Shown one piece after another: positions 5,091-10,481 of a stretch of DNA of 10,481 nucleotides. The notes below the pieces were generated by a model. The model saw only the letters and a program-made list of their open reading frames with translations. It was not told the DNA's origin and ran no database searches. A program made the translations under genes and the position numbers. Position 1 is the stretch's first letter. Every line of letters starts with the position of its first letter. The DNA comes from Desulfobulbus sp. (lineage in GTDB: Bacteria; Desulfobacterota; Desulfobulbia; Desulfobulbales; Desulfobulbaceae). The DNA is taken from assembly GCA_017998195.1 (NCBI GenBank), contig JAGODN010000049.1, forward strand, positions 1 through 10,481, in the 5' to 3' direction.

Positions 5091-5179
5091 CACCCCTCCT
5101 CCCCGGGCACGCGACCCGCCAGGATGGCGCGCGCGTCCTCGCACAGTTCGGCCCACAGCCGTTTGAGCCAGTCGATCAT
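5090..5179 (-). CDS. 29-residue mini-protein in coupled cassette
   Basis: An ATG at 5179 overlaps the preceding TGA as ATGA and has GGGAGGTG a few nt upstream. The frame runs 29 codons (MIDWLKRLWAELCEDARAIL...) and ends in a TGA that overlaps the next ATG. Coupling at both ends plus a good ribosome binding site argue that it is really translated. The first 20 residues could form an amphipathic helix with two tryptophans, compatible with a membrane-surface or protein-binding peptide. No function can be assigned. Confidence 0.6.
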   Translation of the reverse strand: MIDWLKRLWAELCEDARAILAGRVPGEEG

Positions 5180-5406
5180 TGCACCACCTCCCGGCCGATG
5201 AACCGGCCCATCTCGGCATCGAGCAGCGTCAGCGCATCCAGCAGTCCGGCCACGCCATTGGTCCGGACGCCCTGGCGCAGCTCGTCGATGGCCGTGGCCG
5301 CGCCGGTCATGAACACCATGCGCAGGGCCTCGCGGCCGGTCGGCCCGTGCCGCTGCTCGACCTCGCCCCACACGTTTTCAAAGGTCTGGTTCAGCGGCCC
5401 ATTCAT
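5176..5406 (-). CDS. Small hypothetical helical protein
   Basis: The 76-aa product starts at an ATG (5406) that overlaps the previous stop as ATGA and has GGAGG about 8 nt upstream, so the longer frame opening at 5445 is not used. The sequence MNGPLNQTFENVWGEVEQRH, then GREALRMVFMTGAATAIDEL (22-43) and a C-terminal helix LLDALTLLDAEMGRF (54-68), looks all-helical. No cysteines or catalytic motif. Similar short helical proteins occur in Mu-like early regions, but I cannot name the family. It is the second gene of a six-ORF coupled cassette. Confidence 0.65.
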   Translation of the reverse strand: MNGPLNQTFENVWGEVEQRHGPTGREALRMVFMTGAATAIDELRQGVRTNGVAGLLDALTLLDAEMGRFIGREVVQ

Positions 5407-5624
5407 GCCTCTACCTCCAACGCCGCCACCGCCTTGCGCGCGCACTCGGCGCAGATCCCCACCCGCTGCATCACCCCGGACACGTACACGCTGCGGTCGG
5501 TCCAGGCCCGGTTGCAGAACAGGCAGGTGACGCTGCTCTTCTGCTCCCCGGTCACCGCGTGGCCCGCGGGAATCCGCCAGGGTTCGTATTCGTCCCGGGG
5601 GGTTGTTGTTCGATTCAGGTCCAT
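5403..5624 (-). CDS. Small zinc-finger-like protein (CxxC-20-CxxC)
   Basis: The 73-aa product has CLFC (34-37) and CAEC (58-61), separated by 20 residues including VYVSGVMQRVGI. The two CxxC pairs form a plausible single zinc site. This is the first gene of the six-ORF cassette. The ATG is preceded by GGGAG about 6 nt upstream and follows the composite repeat gap at 5640-5728. The next gene starts inside its stop codon (ATGA). No family recognised. Confidence 0.65.
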   Translation of the reverse strand: MDLNRTTTPRDEYEPWRIPAGHAVTGEQKSSVTCLFCNRAWTDRSVYVSGVMQRVGICAECARKAVAALEVEA

Positions 5625-5640
5625 TGCTGCTCCCGTGTTG

Positions 5641-5728
5641 AGGTTTTTAGGCTGTAGGCTGTTCGGCTGTAGTAGGGGCGAAAAATTTTTCGCCCCTACA
5701 GCCTAAACACCTACAGCCTGAGCCCCTG
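5641..5728. repeat. Composite block-boundary repeat with 28-bp palindrome
   Basis: Left words TTTTTAGGCTGTAGG (5644-5658) and GGCTGT (5665-5670) lead into a perfect palindrome at 5672-5699. Its arms are GTAGGGGCGAAAAA and its complement, meeting at AAAAATTTTT. The right words CCTACAGCCTAAAC (5695-5708) and CCTACAGCCT (5710-5719) follow. The last four bases of the palindrome are shared with the right word. The gap separates the DUF3164 gene from the tiny-ORF cassette. Confidence 0.85.
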
Positions 5729-5732
5729 CTTG

Positions 5733-6518
5733 TCAGATCCCCGAAAAATCCAACTTCACCTGCTGCAGTTTCCCCTGCTCGTCCGCCGCGTAGAAGCGGA
5801 AGTAGGTGCAGCTGCCGGTGATGACAATGGCCTCGTCAATGGCGCGCATGGCCTGCTGCCAGCGTTCGTCATCGAACTTGTACTTGCGCAGGCCGAGGAT
5901 GCGCTTGGTGTTCACCTTGCCCTTGCTGTCCACCTGGAAGGCGCCCATGATCAGGGTCTTGATCTTGCTGTCCAGTCCGGCCGACCATTGCACCAGACAT
6001 TCATCAACAATGGCCTTGGCAATGTGCAACCGTTCGTCGAATTCGATGATCTCGTTCACCTCGCGCACGAGCTCAAACCGCCCGTCAAACGACTTCAGGC
6101 CGACGTTGCCCTTCTCGCCACCGAGGATGACGTTCCAGTTTTCCGCTGAGAGATCCATGAACGCCTGGAAATCATCGGTCACCGCCTTTTTGAACGCCTG
6201 CAGTTTGCTGGAAAACTCCTGTGCCCTGGCCACCATGTCCTGCACGAACTGGTCGCGGGCCAGTTCCTCGTCCTTGATGGACTCGATCGGCACCAGGTGC
6301 CCGACCGCGTTTCTCTTGTAGCCTTCAGGTATCCGTTCCATATCCTTTTTCCCTCCGTAGGTGGCGAGCACCGCCGCGCGGATCGCGTCGGGCTGCCCGT
6401 TGTAGTTGTCGTTGAGCACTTGGCTGATGGCCGCGGGCGAGTAGCCCAGCCGCGCCGCCACCGTGGCCTGGCTCCCCTCGGCCAGTACCGCCTTACGCAG
6501 CAGCCCGCGCCAGCTCAT
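5733..6518 (-). CDS. HTH domain fused to DUF3164 phage protein
   Basis: The 261-aa product has two parts. Residues 1-57 form an HTH: SQATVAARLGYSPAAISQVL (16-35) is a clear helix-turn-helix as in small Mu-like phage regulators. From residue 60 the sequence is a complete DUF3164 protein: IPEGYKRNAVGHLVPIESIK (63-82), LGGEKGNVGLKSFDGRFELV (132-151), FDERLHIAKAIVDEC (160-174), AFQVDSKGKVNTKRILGLRK (193-212) and YFRFYAADEQGKLQQVKLDF. DUF3164 is a widespread early protein of Mu-like phages whose function I do not know. The start at 6518 has AGGAGG about 6 nt upstream and overlaps the preceding gene by 26 nt. Codon 60 is an ATG with its own GGAGGG, so a 202-aa DUF3164 protein may also be made. Confidence 0.85.
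   Translation of the reverse strand: MSWRGLLRKAVLAEGSQATVAARLGYSPAAISQVLNDNYNGQPDAIRAAVLATYGGKKDMERIPEGYKRNAVGHLVPIESIKDEELARDQFVQDMVARAQEFSSKLQAFKKAVTDDFQAFMDLSAENWNVILGGEKGNVGLKSFDGRFELVREVNEIIEFDERLHIAKAIVDECLVQWSAGLDSKIKTLIMGAFQVDSKGKVNTKRILGLRKYKFDDERWQQAMRAIDEAIVITGSCTYFRFYAADEQGKLQQVKLDFSGI
6339..6356 (-). promoter_or_regulatory. Internal ribosome binding site and start for DUF3164 part
   Basis: GGAGGG (6351-6356 complement) lies about 10 nt upstream of an in-frame ATG (6339-6341). This ATG sits exactly where a free-standing DUF3164 protein would begin (MERIPEGYKR). No stop codon separates it from the upstream HTH frame. It suggests two products from one frame. Confidence 0.6.
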
Positions 6519-6894
6519 CGCCGTCCTCCTCATCGAGTGTGCCAGCGACGGGCGCCGCGAACTGGCTCAGCTCACGCCAGGCGCGGAACTTCTCCGCGGC
6601 CAGCTCGCAGGCCATGCCCAGGGCGCGGGTCTGGCGGGGATCCGGCGGCAGCTCGATCACGTCCGCCAGCTGCGTCACCCGCTGCACCTGCTCGAGCGCG
6701 TCCGCCAGGTACAGGGCCACGATGCGCGGCCCGGCGATCTCGTGGCGCATCTGCTCGGCCGCCTGGTCGATGTCGCCCAGCACGGCGCGCGCGCCGCTGG
6801 CCAGCGGATTGTGCAGGTAGGGGTGGTCGCGCAGCTCGTCCACCAGGTGAAAGATGCGGTCCAGTTGCTTGTTCAGTTCCAGATGGTTGGTCAT
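6493..6894 (-). CDS. Hypothetical early protein
   Basis: The 133-aa product is helical and rather acidic, without cysteine motifs, except C95 in GMACELAAEKFRAWRELSQF (92-111). The ATG has GGAG about 8 nt upstream. Its 3' end contains the ribosome binding site and start of the HTH-DUF3164 gene. I recognise no family; position among early genes of a Mu-like phage is the only context. Confidence 0.65.
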   Translation of the reverse strand: MTNHLELNKQLDRIFHLVDELRDHPYLHNPLASGARAVLGDIDQAAEQMRHEIAGPRIVALYLADALEQVQRVTQLADVIELPPDPRQTRALGMACELAAEKFRAWRELSQFAAPVAGTLDEEDGDELARAAA

Positions 6895-6917
6895 TTCGCT
6901 TCTCCGTTGTTGAGCTT

Positions 6918-7232
6918 TTACAATCTGGACAATTTCATCAATTTTTGGAGTTGTTCTTCCACTTTTTCAATTCGGCCAAGCAGTTCATTGTAACTGGCAG
7001 TGGAAAAGGCTGATGGGTTGAGTGGTTTTTTCCATTCTATGCCCATCTGCCGACAGATGCTTCCAATATGGTTATGTGTTACCTCTCGTTCGAGGACCTT
7101 TTCCGCGTTCGCAAGTTCAGCAACTTCGCGATAGAATAGGCCGTCAAACTCTTTCGCGTGTTCCTCTAGCCAGCGTGTTAACCTGTACGCCTCTACATTC
7201 TTCAAATTTACCCGCTTCCTCTCCTTTTCCAT
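6918..7232 (-). CDS. Small basic protein with coiled-coil tail, lower G+C
   Basis: The 104-aa product has a charged start (MEKERKRVNLK), a central region with EVTHNHIGSICRQMGIEWKK (50-69) that resembles a small helix-turn-helix, and a C-terminal amphipathic helix ELLGRIEKVEEQLQKLMKL (83-101) with leucine spacing of a coiled coil. A DNA-binding dimer is plausible but unproven. AAAGGAG lies about 7 nt upstream of the ATG. The gene is visibly richer in A and T than its neighbours, which suggests a later acquisition. The TAA stop is followed by a GCTCAACA word similar to that at 3696-3708. Confidence 0.65.
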   Translation of the reverse strand: MEKERKRVNLKNVEAYRLTRWLEEHAKEFDGLFYREVAELANAEKVLEREVTHNHIGSICRQMGIEWKKPLNPSAFSTASYNELLGRIEKVEEQLQKLMKLSRL

Positions 7233-7282
7233 TTTGTTTCTCCTTTGCGTTGTTGTTTGGATCGCTACATCCGTAGTCTTGT

Positions 7283-7311
7283 CCTACAGCCTAAACGCCT
7301 ACAGCCTAAAC
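7283..7311. repeat. Tandem CCTACAGCCTAAAC repeat
   Basis: Two exact 14-nt copies (7283-7296 and 7298-7311) are separated by a single G. The second copy overlaps the stop codon of the upstream gene (TAG at 7306-7308). This is the gap between the tandem winged-helix gene and the 104-aa gene. Confidence 0.85.
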
Positions 7312-7917
7312 CCCTTCACCCTCGCCCAGGGCCACCGCCTCCGCCAGCGTGGACAACCCCTGGCGCATGGTCTCGATCCCCTGCGTGAGCAGCTCCTTCC
7401 GCCGCCGCCGCAAGGCCCGCAACTTCTCCGCCTTCTCCCCGTTCACCGGCTGCTCCGCCTCCGCCGCCGCCACCAGCCGCCACACCGCCGGCTGGTTCGG
7501 TCGCTGCGTCTTCGCGGCCAGGCCGTTGCGCACACACAGCCGCAGCCACTCCAGGGCATAGTCGCGGCTCACCCCGGCCATCTCCTGCAGGTCGGCCGCG
7601 CTGACCGTGCGCCGCATCTTGAGGATGCGCCACATGCACTCCTGCTTGTCCGGGGTTTTCGGCCCGTCCGGCCGTTCGTACAGCCCCTTGTCCACCCGCC
7701 GCAGCCGGCCCGCCAGGGTCAGCTCGGACAGGGTGTTGCACAGCCGCTTGTGGCTGAGCCGATCGCCCAGCCCCAGGGCGATGGACACCTCGTCCACGTG
7801 CACCGGCCGGCCATGGGCAGCGGCCAGCTCCAGGGTGGTGGTCAGGATCGTCTGCATCTTGCTTTTACCTTCCTGCGGGACAGACTTAAGTCTGTCCCCA
7901 GCTGACTGAATTGCCAT
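7306..7917 (-). CDS. Tandem winged-helix DNA-binding protein (putative)
   Basis: The 203-aa product appears to hold two winged-helix-like units. The first (about 22-80) has HVDEVSIALGLGDRLSHKRL and a following strand pair LTLAGRLRRVDKGLYE. The second (about 93-150) has SAADLQEMAGVSRDYALEWL and the wing NGLAAKTQRPNQPAVWRL. A basic coiled-coil tail (160-195) follows. DNA binding is inferred from these patterns only. The ATG at 7917 overlaps the muB stop (TGATG) and has AAGGAGGG upstream. Residues 7-14 (GDRLKSVP) are encoded by a palindrome, and a second ATG at 7857 with AGGAAGG lies just past it. The TAG stop is supplied by the repeat at 7283-7311. Confidence 0.65.
   Translation of the reverse strand: MAIQSAGDRLKSVPQEGKSKMQTILTTTLELAAAHGRPVHVDEVSIALGLGDRLSHKRLCNTLSELTLAGRLRRVDKGLYERPDGPKTPDKQECMWRILKMRRTVSAADLQEMAGVSRDYALEWLRLCVRNGLAAKTQRPNQPAVWRLVAAAEAEQPVNGEKAEKLRALRRRRKELLTQGIETMRQGLSTLAEAVALGEGEGV
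7877..7898. repeat. 22-bp perfect palindrome inside N-terminal coding region
   Basis: GGGACAGACTT is followed directly by its complement AAGTCTGTCCC. It lies within the first 14 codons of the tandem winged-helix gene. The sequence looks like palindromes scattered in many bacterial genomes near REP-type elements, recalled from general knowledge and not checked. Confidence 0.85.
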
Positions 7918-8648
7918 CACTTCCCTCCTTGCAGGCCGCGGCGGCAGGCCGCGGTGGCCATGGCCGCGTCGATGCGGCCGTCCGTGTGCTGGCTCTCGTT
8001 GTAGAGCTGCACCAGGTTGATGGTGTCGCGCCGCACCACCCGCAGGTCGCCGTCGCTGGCGGAGAACAGGGTGGTGATAGCCTCCTCGGAGAGCGTCAGG
8101 CCGGTGGTCTGGCTGACGTAGAGGAGGATGTCCGAGGCCGCGATCGGCTCGAACTCCATGGACCGGTAGGTGCGGCTCCACACCCGCCGGTTGCGCTTCA
8201 TCAGGTAGGGCAGTTCCTCCTCGCCGATCAGGACGATGGCCGCGTTGGCGATCTTGGCCAGGTCGCGCACCATCTCCAGGAAGCGCTGGCCGAACCGCTC
8301 GATCTCGTCCACGAACAGCGGCAGCTGCAGGTCGCTGAGCGCGTCCACGCACAGCCCGAAGCAGGTGCCGCGCCGGTGCGGCACCTGGCGCACGCCCAGC
8401 ACCTCGCACAGGGCGCGGAGGAAATCCAGCTCGGTCCACACGCTCACCGTCTCCAGGTAGGGCGCGCCGTTGCGCGCCGCCCAGGTCTGCACCGTGCGCG
8501 TCTTGCCGCGGCCGGCCCGACCGGACACGCAGGCCAGCCGCTCGTCGCCCTGGTCGCCCCGGCCGGCGAGCAGCCCGTCCATCAGGCTGTTGAAGGTGCG
8601 CACGTTCTTGGTCTGGACAAAGGTGGGCGAAAATTGTATCTTGTTCAC
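7917..8648 (-). CDS. muB: MuB-like AAA+ ATPase (transposition target selector)
   Basis: The 243-aa product has Walker A GRAGRGKT (43-50), Walker B LPLFVDEIERF (109-119), a sensor-1-like IVLIGEEEL (138-146) and a DLRVVRR segment (201-207) where sensor 2 lies. In Mu-like phages this AAA+ ATPase binds DNA, selects target sites and stimulates the MuA transposase. Its place, downstream of the transposase, agrees. It starts at a GTG (8648) that overlaps the TGA of the 143-aa gene as GTGA, so translation should be coupled. No closer ATG fits the conserved N-terminus. It is somewhat shorter than Mu B (about 310 residues), as in many relatives with a reduced N-terminal region. Confidence 0.85.
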   Translation of the reverse strand: MNKIQFSPTFVQTKNVRTFNSLMDGLLAGRGDQGDERLACVSGRAGRGKTRTVQTWAARNGAPYLETVSVWTELDFLRALCEVLGVRQVPHRRGTCFGLCVDALSDLQLPLFVDEIERFGQRFLEMVRDLAKIANAAIVLIGEEELPYLMKRNRRVWSRTYRSMEFEPIAASDILLYVSQTTGLTLSEEAITTLFSASDGDLRVVRRDTINLVQLYNESQHTDGRIDAAMATAACRRGLQGGK

Positions 8649-9076
8649 AGGTTGCCTCCCCGGCGACAGGATTCCCCATAGGCCCGCACTGTCTCCCCGG
8701 TGCGGGCCTTTTCTTTGGCCTTAAGCTCGCGTTCCCTCCTGTCGCGCAGGGTGCGCTCGCTCACCAGCCGCAGCTCCTTGGGCCGCAACTGGCCCTGGCA
8801 GACCGCGCACCAGCTCACCCGGCTGGCCGGGGCGGTGAACGGGCCGACCTTGCGGTCCACCTGTGCCTGGTTGTGCTGGCACATCCGCTCGAACTGTGCC
8901 GCCGTCATCTGCGTCGGCCGGCCCGAGGTGAGCGGACACTGTTTGGTCGGCGGGATGTGGCGCAGGGAAAACAACTCCTCGATGCGCGTCCGCTGCCGGA
9001 TCTGTTTGTCGTCCGCCGTCTGCGTCCGCCGATCCCAGGTGGACGACCGCCGCTTGTAGCCCTTCTTTGCCGCCAT
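8645..9076 (-). CDS. 143-aa basic Cys-containing protein between A and B
   Basis: The start at 9076 is chosen because it has GGAGGA five nt upstream; the longer frame from 9133 has none. The product is very basic (KKGYKRR at 5-10 and RDRRERELKAKEKAR at 111-125) and has cysteines at 47, 66, 90, 93 and 137, with WCAVC (89-93) forming a CxxC. A zinc site and nucleic-acid binding are plausible. I do not recognise a family. The gene sits between the transposase and its ATPase partner, where Mu has none, and is coupled to muB through a GTGA overlap, so it is likely made together with it. Confidence 0.7.
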   Translation of the reverse strand: MAAKKGYKRRSSTWDRRTQTADDKQIRQRTRIEELFSLRHIPPTKQCPLTSGRPTQMTAAQFERMCQHNQAQVDRKVGPFTAPASRVSWCAVCQGQLRPKELRLVSERTLRDRRERELKAKEKARTGETVRAYGESCRRGGNL

Positions 9077-9188
9077 GTGCTCCTCCGTTGTGGTTATCGT
9101 AGGGTGCGCCGCGCGCACCACCCATCGGCCCAAAGGGCCGGAAATCCTGACCTACAGCCTAAACCCCTACAGCCTATCAACCTGCCCT
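9077..9188. repeat. Composite repeat gap after muA
   Basis: The gap holds a GGTGCGC-CGC-GCGCACC palindrome (9103-9119), a CGGCCC-AAA-GGGCCG hairpin (9126-9140) and the words CCTACAGCCTAAA (9151-9163) and CCTACAGCCT (9167-9176). The hairpin plus GGAA and CCTACAGCC combination is the same as at 3112-3145. No gene seen. Confidence 0.85.
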
Positions 9189-10481
9189 TCAGCCCCTCGC
9201 CGATGCCCGATACATCAGCCCATACTTCACCCGACACGCCTCCCAATACTCCGCCTCCTTCGTGTACACCTCCAGGCTCTCGAAGTAGCTCATGAACCCG
9301 AGCCACTCCGCGCCCAGCTCCTGGCCCTGGGCCTCCAGCTCGATCAGCCGCTCGTACCGGTCCGGCTCAGAGAGGCGCAGCAGCTCGGCCTGCAGGTCGG
9401 TGCGTTCGGTCTCGGCCTGCAGGGCCACCGCCTCGTCCGCCTCGCGCTGCGCTCGGGCCATGTCGATGTGGGTGATCTTCTTCACTTCGCCCTTGGGGAT
9501 CATTTTCGCGGCGCCGGGGACATGATCGGCCCCCTGCTCTGTCCCCATCCCAATCGCCTGCAGATGCCGCTCGTGCTCGGGCAAAATCTGCTCCTTCAAC
9601 AGCTTGCGCGCCGGGCCCACGGTCAGCGTCTTCATCCGGTTCTTGGTGGCCAGCTCGGCCGCCAGCTGCTCGCGGTCGGCCTCCGAGCCCAGGGTGCGCG
9701 CCGCCGGGTGCACGCCCTGCTTGGGCTCGGCCCGGCAGAGCAGGCTGCCGTCCTTCTCGTAGACCCAGATGGCGGACCGGTCCTGCAGGTCGTAGCGCAC
9801 CACCACCGGCTCGCGCCGGCCGTACAATGCAGGGTGGTAATAGGTGCGGCCCATCAGGGGGATACCCTCCTTGCGGATGGTGCGCAGCTCGATGGACAGC
9901 ATCAGCTCCACCAGCTCGGCCGTATCTACGCCCGGCCCGCGGCCCGCGTTGAACACCTCGATCGGCGCCTGCCCGTCCAGGTGGCCGCGCTGCGGCCGGT
10001 TGGCGTAGTCGTCGAACCAGCAGGCCAGGATCTCGTGCGCCTGGGCCATGGTCAGGGCCACGCTGCCGCCGCCGTAGCGGTCCCACAGGGCCCGGTGCAG
10101 CCGCTCGCCCCGGTGCATGCGCGCCGGTTTGTGGTCGATGTCGCTGCCCGTGTAGGTGGGCAGCACGCTTTCCATTTCCAGCAGGGTGCCGAAGAACCGC
10201 TCCACCGTCTTCGACTGCCCGTGGTAGGGCGTGGCAAAGGTGGTGGCAATGCCCAGGCGGGCATAGAGGCCGGTGATGGTGCCGTCGTCGAACGCGGTCG
10301 TTTTGGTGAAATGCTGGCCTTTGAAGGCGCGGCCGTTGTCCAGGTAGGCCACCTTGGGGTATTTGCCCAGGGCCAGGATCGAGCGCCGCAGGGCCACGTG
10401 GATCGCCGCCGTGTTCTCGGTGGGCATCAGCTCCCATCCGAGCGGCATGTTCGAGCGGCAGTCGTAGAACAGGATCAGGAT
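9189..10481 (-). CDS. muA: MuA-like DDE transposase (5' end cut by window edge)
   Basis: The frame is open to the right edge and gives 430 residues. FYDCRSNMPLGWEL at the edge matches the second strand of the RNase H-like fold (after the first catalytic Asp, which lies outside). YLDNGRAFKG holds the second Asp (at 10338-10340) and YHGQSKTVERFFGTL the Glu (at 10200-10202), as in the DDE core of MuA and relatives. Downstream come the Mu-transposase C-terminal beta-barrel-like region (GRTYYHPALYGRREPVVVRY) and a charged helical tail that in MuA carries MuB and ClpX contact sites. The enzyme cuts and joins the phage ends during replicative transposition. The N-terminal end-binding domains and any repressor gene are beyond the window. 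Confidence 0.92.
   Translation of the reverse strand: MLILFYDCRSNMPLGWELMPTENTAAIHVALRRSILALGKYPKVAYLDNGRAFKGQHFTKTTAFDDGTITGLYARLGIATTFATPYHGQSKTVERFFGTLLEMESVLPTYTGSDIDHKPARMHRGERLHRALWDRYGGGSVALTMAQAHEILACWFDDYANRPQRGHLDGQAPIEVFNAGRGPGVDTAELVELMLSIELRTIRKEGIPLMGRTYYHPALYGRREPVVVRYDLQDRSAIWVYEKDGSLLCRAEPKQGVHPAARTLGSEADREQLAAELATKNRMKTLTVGPARKLLKEQILPEHERHLQAIGMGTEQGADHVPGAAKMIPKGEVKKITHIDMARAQREADEAVALQAETERTDLQAELLRLSEPDRYERLIELEAQGQELGAEWLGFMSYFESLEVYTKEAEYWEACRVKYGLMYRASARG

Noticed and set aside
7283..7311. CRISPR array
   Set aside because: The repeats are only 14 nt, separated by one base here, and elsewhere lie singly in gaps without spacers of regular length; no cas gene is present.
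7306..8679. A single 457-codon protein covering muB and the following gene
   Set aside because: The part beyond 7917 is out of frame with muB and has shadow composition; the true start at 7917 has AAGGAGGG and a TGATG overlap.
7911..8681. 256-codon plus-strand frame
   Set aside because: It is the antisense shadow of the MuB-like ATPase gene, which has clear Walker motifs.
9367..10437. 356-codon second minus-strand frame
   Set aside because: It is an out-of-frame shadow of the transposase with low-complexity composition; the DDE residues lie in the other frame.

Overview
This window is most of the early region of a Mu-like transposable prophage in a GC-rich bacterium. Nearly all genes lie on the minus strand, so transcription runs from high to low coordinates. 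In that direction the order is: MuA-type DDE transposase (its N-terminus lies beyond the right edge), a 143-aa ORF, a MuB-type AAA+ ATPase, a tandem winged-helix protein, several small early genes including a DUF3164 protein, a cassette of six tiny overlapping ORFs, a zinc-ribbon phage protein, GemA (DUF1018), and a Mor-type activator. This is the Mu order (A, B, small early genes, gemA/gp16, mor/gp17). The host is not proven. The G+C content, frequent strong Shine-Dalgarno sites and dense small palindromes would suit a delta-proteobacterial (Desulfuromonadota-like) host, but this is inference.

The genes fall into tightly packed, often translationally coupled blocks (ATGA, GTGA or TGATG overlaps). 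Most blocks are separated by 60-150 nt gaps filled with repeats. The gaps carry the word CCTACAGCCTAAA or its complement, small GC hairpins, and several perfect palindromes that resemble REP-type elements. In three genes the repeat supplies the TAG stop codon. Two palindromes have entered N-terminal coding sequence without breaking the frame.

Left of mor the layout is: a lipoprotein coupled to mor (2002-2703); a small protein with phospholipase A2-like CGPG and CxxHD motifs (1547-1942); one plus-strand gene of unknown role (1124-1429); a secreted small protein (675-986) followed by a clear intrinsic terminator (541-566); and a Rha-family phage regulator cut by the left edge (1-388). This left part looks mosaic. 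A short antisense stretch near 1413-1466 encodes what looks like the C-terminal signature of a tape measure protein.

Functionally, the transposase and ATPase drive replicative transposition, the small early genes probably modulate host or phage regulation, and Mor would switch on middle/late transcription. No RNA genes, CRISPR array or phage attachment end is visible. The least ordinary features are an in-frame HTH-DUF3164 fusion that keeps an internal ribosome binding site, the repeat-punctuated block structure, and the cassette of tiny Cys-rich ORFs.
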